Source of the DNA: CAZRNB01 sp964601355
GTDB lineage: Bacteria > Planctomycetota > Phycisphaerae > Sedimentisphaerales > Anaerobacaceae
Direction of reading: 5' to 3'
Length of the DNA stretch: 38,531 nt
Assembly: GCA_964601355.1 (NCBI GenBank)
Contig: CAZRNB010000012.1
Location: forward strand, 1 to 38,531
The notes under the pieces are model-generated. The model saw only the letters and a list, made by a program, of their open reading frames with translations. It had not been told where the DNA came from and did no database searches. Both the position numbers and the translations under genes were made by a program. Positions 7,356-14,631 of the stretch are shown here, in pieces (positions within the stretch are counted from its first letter, which is position 1; each line of letters opens with the position of its first letter).

Positions 7356-8279
7356 TTAATTACTGTTGAAACTTACTCCGTATTCTTCTGCTGGCTTATT
7401 ATCTATTTTCCAAATTTTTTCTAACAGGTCTATCCGTCCACAAGTTGGGCATAAGGTTCCATCTCTTTTTGTTATTATATTTGCAAGATCGTTGCACTTT
7501 GAACGTGTGTAGCTGGCCTTATGACCATTTGAGAAGTGAATTGCGAACCCATGGACTGTATTGTTTTCAGATAGCAATTCAAGCACTTCATAATTCGGCC
7601 ATTTGTGATACTTGGGCATTTGAGCGAAAGTTTCCAGCCATTTTTTATTCCAAAATAACAACGCATCATAAAAAGCAAAACATTTACAAATTAACTCATC
7701 TATTTTTTGTAATTCAATCTGACGCGGGAATCCTCCTTCACGCATTCTAAAATAATTATCAGTTACAATATAGTCAGAATGGCAGACCGCATTTCGAATT
7801 TCATCATCGAAGATTTCGTCAATACATCTAATAATTTCATTTTCATTCAATCGTTGAGCTAATTCTTTGATTTTATTGAATTTTGTTCTAGCAGAAGGCG
7901 GGATCGGTTTTTTGTTTTTTCGTGTCCGAATAAGCTCCAGAAATGGCCACATTGAATACTTTTGTCCATCTAAACACCTGAGTGTATTGAATAATAATTC
8001 ATGTCCCGCCGTCATTTCCACAAGATGACAGTACATAACCAACCCTATTCTGGTTGCTGCTTTATAGTTTTTTTGTTCATAGGCATGCTGGAGGCAAGCA
8101 TTAAAATCCTTCATAGTTTCTTTGGCTGAACTAAGTACGTCCCAATCACTATCCTCACAGCCACTCACACGTAACATAGTGCAAAGGAACTCAAAAGGAT
8201 TTTTCTTGATAGATTTTTGAGCCATCTTGCCCAAACAATCATGATACTTCACTATGTATTGCTCTCTTAAATCGCTCAT
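7356..8279 (-). CDS. Hypothetical protein with HEPN-like RNxxxH motif and C-terminal CxxC
   Basis: This gene is not assigned to a named family. The 307-aa product is largely helical and soluble. Around residues 155-172 it reads DEIFDDEIRNAVCHSDYIV. RNAVCH matches the R-x4-H signature of HEPN ribonucleases (Arg162 and His167), with the polar Asn typically found after the Arg. Helices on either side (ARTKFNKIKELAQRLNENE and the stretch KIDELICKCFAFYDALLFW) fit the four-helix HEPN layout. The C terminus carries CPTC (about residues 277-280), half a zinc-binding site, and a SYTRSKCNDLANIITKRDG segment. The ATG at 8279 is chosen over the GTG two codons earlier; neither has a convincing Shine-Dalgarno sequence. 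HEPN proteins commonly act in toxin-antitoxin and abortive-infection systems, so a defence role is possible but unproven. Confidence 0.65.
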   Translation of the reverse strand: MSDLREQYIVKYHDCLGKMAQKSIKKNPFEFLCTMLRVSGCEDSDWDVLSSAKETMKDFNACLQHAYEQKNYKAATRIGLVMYCHLVEMTAGHELLFNTLRCLDGQKYSMWPFLELIRTRKNKKPIPPSARTKFNKIKELAQRLNENEIIRCIDEIFDDEIRNAVCHSDYIVTDNYFRMREGGFPRQIELQKIDELICKCFAFYDALLFWNKKWLETFAQMPKYHKWPNYEVLELLSENNTVHGFAIHFSNGHKASYTRSKCNDLANIITKRDGTLCPTCGRIDLLEKIWKIDNKPAEEYGVSFNSN

Positions 8280-8371
8280 ATACACATTGAATAATTCTGT
8301 TTCCCAATTCTACTCCTCCTGTACCCTTTTTCAACGGCAAATCAGAAATAAGAATGCTATGTAGAAACCTT

Positions 8372-8451
8372 GTCATTGCGAGCGAAGCGAAGCAATCTAT
8401 TTTCGTTGGAATTGAGATTGCCACGGCCATTTTCAATGGCCTCGCAATGAC
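8372..8451. repeat. 80-bp palindromic element with 11-bp perfect terminal inverted repeats
   Basis: GTCATTGCGAG (8372-8382) and CTCGCAATGAC (8441-8451) are exact inverse complements. Internally, GCAATCT and AGATTGC form a second inverted pair. The motif GCGAGCGAAGCGAAGCAATC is one I recognise as a recurrent intergenic repeat in many environmental bacterial genomes. The element lies in the divergent space between the HEPN-like gene and mutL. Confidence 0.8.
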
Positions 8452-8534
8452 CATTTCGAGCCAACCAAGAGACCCGGCGAGTGGCATGGAAAGATACTGG
8501 AATTCCTCAAAGAAATGATTACAATGAGGCAACT

Positions 8535-10526
8535 ATGGGACAGATCAAAGTACTTGACCAGAATATGATTAATATGATTGCAGCAGGTGAGGTAATCGAA
8601 CGGCCTGCCAGCGTGGTCAAGGAACTGATGGAAAACAGCATCGATGCCGGTGCAACAAAAATAATAGTAACCATCGAAGACGGCGGCAGAAAACTAATAT
8701 CGATAGCCGACGATGGCTGTGGAATGGACGCCGAAGACTTAGCAAAAGCATTTGAATCACACGCCACCAGCAAGATCAAAACCAGCAAAGATTTGTACAG
8801 CATATCAACTCTCGGCTTTAGAGGCGAGGCATTAGCAAGCATCGCCTCGGTTGCACAAGTTAAAGCTGTCAGCAGGCCCAAGACAGAAGACAGAGGACAG
8901 AGGACAGAGGACAGAGGGCAGAAGACAGAAGGCAGAGCCATGAGCGTAAGCGAGGGGATAAACGAGGGACGAGGGACGAGCGACGAAGAACTAAGAACGC
9001 AATACGCAGTACGCAAGCCTGCCCCGAGCGAAGTCGAGAGGACGCAATACGAAAACGAAGCTAATTGCATCGAGATTGATTGTGGAAGTAAAGGCAGTGT
9101 AAGCCCATGTAGCGGCGATTTCGGCACTACAATTCAGGTCAGAGACCTGTTTTATAAACTACCTGCAAGACGCAAATTCCTTAGAACCGCTAATACCGAA
9201 ATGGAACATATCACCGAGCAATTCACACGCATTGCATTGGTCCATAACAATCTGGATATGACGCTCATACATAATGGCAAAGAAATTTATCGTTTATCCG
9301 GCAGAGACAGTCTCCATCGGCGCATAGCAGAATTGTTCTCAAGCGAGATTTCTGAGAATTTGATTGAAACTGAAAGTAATGAAAAGGGAATACATATTTT
9401 TGCCTTAATGGGCATGCCCTTCATTTCAAGAACAAATAATAAATTTCAATACATATTTCTAAATAAACGATTCATTCGCGACAAGTTTATCACGCACGCA
9501 ATCAAAGAAGCTTATCGTGGAAACGTAGAACCGGACAGGTTCCCAGTCGCATTTTTGTTCATCCAAATGCCTTGCGAAGATTACGATGTAAATGTGCATC
9601 CGACTAAAATCGAGGTGCGATTCTATAATGCCAACCTCGTCCATTCACAGATACTTGGCTGTCTTAGAGAAAAACTCCTGGGAACAGAACTCCAAACACA
9701 TGGCAAATTACCAGCAACAGTCCATATTGAATCTGGAATTAAAGAAGGTCATAGAAGCCAAACAATTACAGATGCGATGGCCGAATTTTTCAGAAGGCAC
9801 AAACCAATCCAAACACAGCAGCAAATAATTGAAACCACGGATTACGCGGATAAAAAGGAAAATTTTAAAAATCAAATCCTTCGACCCGGCTCAGGACGGG
9901 AATCTGTGAAATTTGTGGCTCAGACTTACCCTCCTTCAACCCAAACCTACTCAGGACAAACAAAATTCCTGCAAATACATGACAGCTATATCGTCGAGCA
10001 AACCGATGATGGATTTATCATCATCGACCAGCACGCACTTCATGAGCGGATATTATATGAGAGTCTCCGCAACCGAATCCAAAACAGCAAGCTCGAATCT
10101 CAGAGGCTGCTGATACCTGAAAGCTTTGAGATTACAGACGCTCAGGCCGATGCGATTAAGGCAAATGCCGACTTGATCGAGAAATTAGGAATCGAGCTTG
10201 TGCCGTTCGGCCCGCGGACTTACGCCATACAGGCATTTCCCACTCTTTTGGCAAGAGCGGAAACAATCGATTTTGTTCATGATCTAATTGATTTGTTAAT
10301 GGACAAAGGTCTAAATCTCGATCCGGAAAGATTGCTCGACGAAGTCTTAAATATGGCTGCGTGCAAAGCTGCCATCAAGGCAGGACAAGCGCTTAGCGAC
10401 AATGAAATAGAGCAATTGCTCGCAGACAGGCTCCGTGTCGAATGTGCAAGTCGATGTCCACATGGCAGACCCACCACGATAAATTTTTCATTAAGTGACT
10501 TGGAAAAACAGTTTAAAAGGACCTAA
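8535..10526 (+). CDS. mutL: DNA mismatch repair protein MutL (endonuclease type)
   Basis: Matchmaker ATPase of methyl-independent mismatch repair. The GHKL ATPase is clear: IAAGEVIERPASVVKELMEN, DDGCGM, the ATP lid with FESHATSKI and TLGFRGEALASI. The transducer domain has DLFYKLPARRKFL and VNVHPTKIEVRF. The C-terminal domain contains DQHALHERILYE starting at Asp498, which satisfies the DQHA-x2-E-x4-E nicking-endonuclease motif, plus ACKAAIKAG and CPHGRP. This makes it a latent endonuclease, unlike E. coli MutL. The ATG at 8535 has GAGG at 8525-8528; an in-frame GTG at 8481 has less support. Residues about 116-175 are a low-complexity insertion (bases 8880-9059) with no counterpart in homologues. 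No mutS is visible here. The stop overlaps the next start (TAATG). Confidence 0.96.
   Translation: MGQIKVLDQNMINMIAAGEVIERPASVVKELMENSIDAGATKIIVTIEDGGRKLISIADDGCGMDAEDLAKAFESHATSKIKTSKDLYSISTLGFRGEALASIASVAQVKAVSRPKTEDRGQRTEDRGQKTEGRAMSVSEGINEGRGTSDEELRTQYAVRKPAPSEVERTQYENEANCIEIDCGSKGSVSPCSGDFGTTIQVRDLFYKLPARRKFLRTANTEMEHITEQFTRIALVHNNLDMTLIHNGKEIYRLSGRDSLHRRIAELFSSEISENLIETESNEKGIHIFALMGMPFISRTNNKFQYIFLNKRFIRDKFITHAIKEAYRGNVEPDRFPVAFLFIQMPCEDYDVNVHPTKIEVRFYNANLVHSQILGCLREKLLGTELQTHGKLPATVHIESGIKEGHRSQTITDAMAEFFRRHKPIQTQQQIIETTDYADKKENFKNQILRPGSGRESVKFVAQTYPPSTQTYSGQTKFLQIHDSYIVEQTDDGFIIIDQHALHERILYESLRNRIQNSKLESQRLLIPESFEITDAQADAIKANADLIEKLGIELVPFGPRTYAIQAFPTLLARAETIDFVHDLIDLLMDKGLNLDPERLLDEVLNMAACKAAIKAGQALSDNEIEQLLADRLRVECASRCPHGRPTTINFSLSDLEKQFKRT
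8880..9059 (+). repeat. In-frame composite repeat insertion inside mutL
   Basis: Three kinds of short repeat follow each other: GACAGAG-type units (8882-8936), GACGAGGGACGAGCGACGA (8966-8986 region) and ACGCAATACGCAGTACGC (about 8997-9014). Next comes CCCGAGCGAAGTCGAGAGG, which resembles the interior of the palindromic element at 32777-32948, and then another ACGCAATACG. The reading frame stays open, giving a hydrophilic stretch such as KTEDRGQRTEDRGQKTEGR. The insertion lies between the conserved AVSR and GTTIQVRDLFY segments, where known MutL proteins have a loop of about 30 residues; here the span is about 85. Confidence 0.8.
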
Positions 10527-11425
10527 TGAATAAGTGGATAGTGTTATCTCTGATAATCCTGTGCTGGATAGTTACAGGTCTGGCAATATTCGGTCTTAAA
10601 AAAGAGCAAAAACCTAATAACACCCCCCCACCGACACAAGCCGATAGAATAGTCTCAATGGCTCCAAATCTTACTGAAATACTCTTCGCACTTGGGCTGG
10701 ATGATAAAATCGTCGGCGTGACCCTCGACAGCGATTACCCCCCTGCTGCAACAAAAAAACCAAAGACAGGCACCTTCTGGCAGCCGAATATTGAAGCGGT
10801 CATAGCAGCTAAGCCAAACCTGGTAATTACGCTTGGATTCACCCAGCAAAAAAATCTTGCGGAGCGATTAAAACGCATCGGCAAAACAAGCCTGACATTG
10901 GATATTGAAGAAAAAGTAAGTGAGCTTTTCGAGGCGATCCGAATCATCGGTACAGCCACCTGTAAGCAGACAGAAGCAAACGAGCTTATTAGTGACATCA
11001 AATTAAAACTTGGCAAGCTCTCCGCATTAGTTGGCTCAAATAATAAAATCAAGGTGCTTTGGGTGATCCAAAGAGAACCCTTGCGTGCGGCGGGAAGAGA
11101 TACCTTTATTAACGAGATGATCGAATTGGCTGGCGGTGAAAACGCTATTGGGCCAACGATGCATAAATATCCACCAATTGGTGCAGAGCAGGTTATTGCA
11201 TGCAATCCGGATGTAATAATCGAAGCAGCTATGAGCCAAAAAGATTTAGTTAGACAGCAGGCCGGCGCGAATGAATATTGGAACAGGTTTAAAAATATCC
11301 ATGCCGTCAAAAACAAACGAATTTATGTTGTAGATGGTGATATTGTCTGTCGGCTCGGACCCCGATTGTATGAAGGGACCGAAGCTATCGCAAAGTGCTT
11401 AAGACCGGAGCTTTTTACAAACTGA
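10526..11425 (+). CDS. ABC transporter substrate-binding protein, BtuF/FecB-type
   Basis: Periplasmic-binding protein of the helical-backbone type 3 fold used for vitamin B12, haem or ferric siderophores. The segments RIVSMAPNLTEILFALGL, DKIVGVTLDSDYPPAA, NIEAVIAAKPNLVIT and GGENAIG are typical; the SDYPP signature is especially BtuF-like. The 299-aa product has an N-terminal hydrophobic segment (residues about 4-24). No lipobox cysteine follows it, so it is probably membrane-anchored or cleaved by signal peptidase I. The start overlaps the mutL stop by one base, with AAAAGG just upstream. The permease and ATPase follow. B12 is the favoured substrate, but sequence alone does not exclude a siderophore or haem. 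Confidence 0.87.
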   Translation: MNKWIVLSLIILCWIVTGLAIFGLKKEQKPNNTPPPTQADRIVSMAPNLTEILFALGLDDKIVGVTLDSDYPPAATKKPKTGTFWQPNIEAVIAAKPNLVITLGFTQQKNLAERLKRIGKTSLTLDIEEKVSELFEAIRIIGTATCKQTEANELISDIKLKLGKLSALVGSNNKIKVLWVIQREPLRAAGRDTFINEMIELAGGENAIGPTMHKYPPIGAEQVIACNPDVIIEAAMSQKDLVRQQAGANEYWNRFKNIHAVKNKRIYVVDGDIVCRLGPRLYEGTEAIAKCLRPELFTN

Positions 11426-11432
11426 AAAAACG

Positions 11433-12470
11433 ATGGAATTGCTGACCCCCAAAAAATTAGCCATAAGAATTATTTTAGCAGGAATAATACTGGTAGCAGT
11501 AATGCTGGCGTGCTCGCTGATAGGAACCGAGAGAATTTCACTAAAAGAGGTATTTCGTGGAGATTCGGATGCAGCAGCAGTCAATCCCGACTACGAGATT
11601 TTTGTCAAGGTAAGACTGCCACGTATTATTCTCGCAGTCATTGTCGGAGCCGCATTGGCTTGTTCGGGTGTTGCTTTTCAGGCTCTTTTGCGAAATCCCC
11701 TTGCCGACCCATACATACTGGGCATATCGAGTGGAGCCGGATTAGGAACAATTATCGCTGTTATCAGTGGAATAAACTGGACATTGTGGGGAAGGTCACC
11801 GATAGCACTTTTTGCATTTGCAGGAGCACTTGGGACAATTTGGCTGGTGTGGTTCATCAGCCGGCTGACGGGAAAATTTAATGTCACCAGCCTTTTGCTT
11901 GCAGGAGTAGTTGTCAACGCCTTCCTTTCAGCGGTTATTATGTTTCTTACATCTATAGCTAAAAGCCAGGAGATATATGCGACCATATTCTGGCTGATGG
12001 GAAACATTACGGAAGAACAATTCTCCGCGCTTTGGATGGGAGGCGGATGCATCCTTGCAGGGATATTGATATTGTTTAACATAAGTCCGCAGCTAAATGT
12101 ACTTAGCTTCGGCCAGAAGGACGCCAGGAATATTGGTGTGAACACCACAAAAATTTACATTATTGCCTTTGCAGCAGCAGCTTTTATGACCGCTGTTGCA
12201 GTCAGCTTGAGCGGCCTGGTCGGTTTTGCCGGACTTGTCGTGCCGCATGGAGTCAGGCTGGTGTTTGGGCCGGACCATCGTCAACTATTTCCTTTAAGCA
12301 GCATTGTCGGTGCAATATTCTTAGTTGCTGCCGACACGCTGGCACGTGTTATCGTTGCACCGGCACAGCTACCGGTTGGTGTAGTAACAGCTATTGTAGG
12401 CGGACCTTTTTTCCTGGTTCTGCTGATCAAATTCAGCAGAAAAACAGGTTGTCTGGAATTAAAAATATAA
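11433..12470 (+). CDS. ABC transporter permease, BtuC/FecCD family
   Basis: Polytopic inner-membrane permease (345 aa, about ten membrane helices) of the importer whose binding protein lies 7 bases upstream. Family signatures include VRLPRIILAVIVGAALACSG, FQALLRNPLADPYILGISSG, GLVGFAGLVVPHGVRLVFG and LARVIVAPAQLPVGVVTAIV, the last containing the conserved ELPVG-like segment, here QLPVG. The length matches the family norm. Translation is probably coupled to the upstream gene because no strong Shine-Dalgarno sequence is seen. Substrate assignment follows the binding protein. Confidence 0.92.
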   Translation: MELLTPKKLAIRIILAGIILVAVMLACSLIGTERISLKEVFRGDSDAAAVNPDYEIFVKVRLPRIILAVIVGAALACSGVAFQALLRNPLADPYILGISSGAGLGTIIAVISGINWTLWGRSPIALFAFAGALGTIWLVWFISRLTGKFNVTSLLLAGVVVNAFLSAVIMFLTSIAKSQEIYATIFWLMGNITEEQFSALWMGGGCILAGILILFNISPQLNVLSFGQKDARNIGVNTTKIYIIAFAAAAFMTAVAVSLSGLVGFAGLVVPHGVRLVFGPDHRQLFPLSSIVGAIFLVAADTLARVIVAPAQLPVGVVTAIVGGPFFLVLLIKFSRKTGCLELKI

Positions 12471-12594
12471 GGATATCAGATGATCAGAAAATCAGGATGC
12501 AGGATATCAGAAGAACAGGAAATTAGGAAAAACAAACTGATGTCCTGATAACCTGATGCCCACATCCTGTTAGCCTGATAACCTGATAACTGTG
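12471..12594. repeat. Inverted ATCAGG/CCTGAT word repeats between permease and ATPase genes
   Basis: The first half contains serial ATCAG/ATCAGG words (GGATATCAGATGATCAG, AAATCAGGATGCAGGATATC). The second half carries the inverse words (CTGATGTCCTGATAACCTGA, AGCCTGATAACCTGATAACT). The two arms would pair into an extended imperfect hairpin that splits an otherwise tightly packed transport operon. It has no open frame of note. Confidence 0.7.
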
Positions 12595-12596
12595 AG

Positions 12597-13463
12597 ATGA
12601 GTAGTATTATAGAGATTGAGAATCTAAGCTTCGGCTATGAACGGCAAAGCCTGATTTTGAAAAATATGAGCTTTGAAGTTAAGCCAGGTACATTCCTGGC
12701 TGTAGCCGGGCCGAATGGGGCAGGCAAGAGCACACTTCTTAATCTTTTGTGCGGAACATTAAGACTCAAATCAGGTACCATAAGAATCGACTCAAAAGCG
12801 ATAGAATCATACAAAACCGAAGCACTTGCTAAAAAAGTAGCAGTTGTACGACAGGAATTTGTTCCTATATTCGGTTTTTCGGTAATCGAAACGGTTTTAA
12901 TGGCAAGAACACTTTATTTAGGGCGATTTGGATTTGAGAACAAAGCCGATAGGCAAATAGTAAATGAAGCACTTCAAGTGACCGATACGGCACAGTTTGC
13001 AACTCGTCCGCTGCGAAATCTCAGCGGCGGCGAGCGGCAGCGGGTTTTTATTGCACGGGCACTTGCCCAAGACACCCCTGTTTTACTTCTTGATGAGCCT
13101 ACAAGCTTTCTCGACCTAAAGCATCAGGTAAAAATTTACGACCTGCTCAAGGCAGCACAACTTGAAAAAGGTAAGACAATAATAGCCGTAACCCATGACA
13201 TAAATCTGGCTGCACAATATTGTGACGAGATTCTACTTCTCACGGGGCTGCCTTATAGCTCACCAGAATCGCAAAGTAACATTCAAAATGACCATAGTTA
13301 CTACATTGGTAAAACCCAAGATGTATTCACACAGGAGCAAATAGAAAAGGTCTTCGGCGTTAGGACCTTTACCGGCACAATTGGACATGAAAAATTCTTC
13401 ATTCCCCTGGGTAAATTGGCGAAAGATATTACCCAAATCAAGCCGAAATCAAATATTAGCTAA
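12597..13463 (+). CDS. ABC transporter ATP-binding protein, BtuD/FecE-type
   Basis: Cytoplasmic ATPase (288 aa) that energises the importer. It shows Walker A GPNGAGKST (residues 38-46), Q-loop VVRQEF, signature LSGGERQRV, Walker B VLLLDEPTSFLD and H-loop VTHDINLAAQYCDEIL. The C-terminal region (TQDVFTQEQIEKVFGV) is typical of the B12/iron-complex subfamily, in which the regulatory tail follows the ATPase core. It is separated from the permease by a 126-bp repeat-filled gap, unusual for this operon type. The stop is at 13463. Confidence 0.93.
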   Translation: MSSIIEIENLSFGYERQSLILKNMSFEVKPGTFLAVAGPNGAGKSTLLNLLCGTLRLKSGTIRIDSKAIESYKTEALAKKVAVVRQEFVPIFGFSVIETVLMARTLYLGRFGFENKADRQIVNEALQVTDTAQFATRPLRNLSGGERQRVFIARALAQDTPVLLLDEPTSFLDLKHQVKIYDLLKAAQLEKGKTIIAVTHDINLAAQYCDEILLLTGLPYSSPESQSNIQNDHSYYIGKTQDVFTQEQIEKVFGVRTFTGTIGHEKFFIPLGKLAKDITQIKPKSNIS

Positions 13464-13627
13464 TTCATATAACACTGCACTACTTGCACTTAACTGCTTA
13501 TCTCAGAAGAACATAGAATTAGAATGGCTGTTCAGCTTGATAATTTGCTCATAGTTATTAATCTTAGTCGGCCCAATGCGATGATTTTAGGATAAAGAAG
13601 TTCTGTACATGATAAATTGTTAAATGT

Positions 13628-13633
13628 TATAAT
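13628..13633 (+). promoter_or_regulatory. Possible -10 element before the DksA-like gene
   Basis: A perfect TATAAT lies about 55 bases upstream of the TTG start at 13687, inside an AT-rich leader. The -35 position has only a weak match (around GTACAT), so support is modest. The surrounding gap 13464-13686 otherwise shows no gene, tRNA or clear terminator. Confidence 0.35.
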
Positions 13634-13686
13634 AATGTGTTTAGCTAACATATCAGAAATTATCCGCAGATTAGGTTAGTAAAAAC

Positions 13687-14142
13687 TTGGCAGAAAAAAG
13701 TAAAAAAAAGGTTTCTCGAAAAACAGCAAGCTTAAGCCGGACAAAAAGATATCGCTTAACCAGCGAACATCTCGAACACTTTAAACAAATGCTCCTGGAA
13801 AAACGCAGGGAAATCCTGAAAAACGTAAATGAAATCGAGGATGAAACCTTAAACAAATCCCGGCTTGATGCAACCGGAGATCTATCAAGCATGCCGATAC
13901 ACATGGCGGACATTGGAACTGATAATTATGAGCAGGAATTTGTTTTAGGATTGATGGATAGTGAAAGGAAGCTGTTAAATGAAATCGACGCTGCATTGCA
14001 GCGAATAGAAGATGGAACTTACGGCATCTGCGAAGGTACAGGCAAGCCGATACAAAAAGCTCGGCTTAAAGCTCAGCCCTGGGCCAGATATTGCGTTGAA
14101 TACGCTCGAATGCTGGAGCGAGGCGTCACAGAGCGAGAATAA
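13687..14142 (+). CDS. DksA/TraR-family protein with degenerate zinc finger
   Basis: The 151-aa protein has a basic N terminus, a coiled-coil segment (residues about 25-55, HLEHFKQMLLEKRREILKNV), an intervening DATGDLSSMPIHMADIGTDN motif typical of the family, a second helix and a C-terminal finger. DksA-like proteins insert a coiled coil into the RNA polymerase secondary channel and adjust promoter response to ppGpp. Here only two of the four zinc cysteines remain: Cys115 and Cys136, with Thr118 and Tyr139 in place of the other two (CEGT and CVEY). Many related proteins have the CEGTGKPI variant, so zinc binding may be lost. The start is TTG at 13687 with no strong Shine-Dalgarno sequence. 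Confidence 0.85.
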   Translation: MAEKSKKKVSRKTASLSRTKRYRLTSEHLEHFKQMLLEKRREILKNVNEIEDETLNKSRLDATGDLSSMPIHMADIGTDNYEQEFVLGLMDSERKLLNEIDAALQRIEDGTYGICEGTGKPIQKARLKAQPWARYCVEYARMLERGVTERE

Positions 14143-14290
14143 TTGGGTGACATACAATTATGTGCAAAGTAAACCATATTTTTAAAAAACGCTGCCTTAG
14201 AATCTATCCGGATTTTCCTGCCGTTTATTAAAATGTAACCGGCAGAAATAATTCTATTTTACACATAGAGCTATAAAGTAATATTTCAAC

Positions 14291-14509
14291 ATGAAACGTC
14301 GATGTCCAATTTGCAGTAAAATTGTTATCCAATCCCCGCAGACACTATCCGAAACGGCAAAGTTCTTTCCTTTCTGCTCCCAACGATGCAAATTATTGGA
14401 TTTAGGCGCCTGGCTTAATGCCGACTATAAAATAATTTCCGAACCACAAAGTCAAAAGTCTATCGAACAACCGGATAACTATTTGCAGAATCCTTCTGAC
14501 AGGCGGTAA
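14291..14509 (+). CDS. yacG: YacG-like zinc protein (DNA gyrase inhibitor family)
   Basis: A 72-aa four-cysteine protein. Cys5 and Cys8 (RRCPICSK) and Cys29 and Cys33 (PFCSQRCKLLDLGAWL) form the zinc site of the YacG family, and LLDLGAWLNADYKI is the characteristic segment after the second pair. E. coli YacG binds gyrase B and inhibits DNA supercoiling; whether this homologue does so is unknown. The C-terminal 25 residues are polar and likely disordered, as in other members. Confidence 0.88.
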   Translation: MKRRCPICSKIVIQSPQTLSETAKFFPFCSQRCKLLDLGAWLNADYKIISEPQSQKSIEQPDNYLQNPSDRR

Positions 14510-14544
14510 ACACAATATTTAGTGATAAAAAATTATAAAAACTG

Positions 14545-14579
14545 TTGAAACCGCCCGATAATAAGCTATATATAGCTTA
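14545..14579 (+). promoter_or_regulatory. Candidate promoter overlapped by an 18-bp perfect palindrome
   Basis: TTGAAA (14545-14550), a 16-bp spacer and TATATA (14567-14572) form a plausible sigma70 promoter for the membrane protein at 14632. TAAGCTATATATAGCTTA (14562-14579) is an exact palindrome spanning the -10 element, so it could be an operator or simply an AT-rich hairpin. The direct evidence is the symmetry; regulation is inferred. Confidence 0.45.
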
Positions 14580-14631
14580 ATCAGCTTTCATGCAAATCAA
14601 TACAAACGGTGCTCTTTTGAAAGGAGTCAAA

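Noticed and set aside
6952..7359. 135-codon plus-strand frame opposite the membrane protein
   Set aside because: The minus-strand frame has a strong ribosome binding site and membrane-helix composition; the plus frame has neither.
8481..8535. In-frame GTG start for mutL at 8481
   Set aside because: The ATG at 8535 has GAGG at 7-bp spacing and gives the canonical MutL N terminus; the 18 extra codons match nothing.
8519..9127. 202-codon minus-strand frame opposite mutL
   Set aside because: It is a shadow of mutL, repeats included (its Cys/Pro/Leu-rich CPLSSVLCPLSS is the complement of the GACAGAG array).
10380..10560. Cobalamin riboswitch before the BtuF-like gene
   Set aside because: The gene overlaps mutL by one base, leaving no leader; no B12-box-like sequence was noticed in the mutL upstream region.
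13464..13686. Possible tRNA or small RNA in the gap before the DksA-like gene
   Set aside because: No cloverleaf-like pairing or CCA end is visible; only a TATAAT box is supportable.
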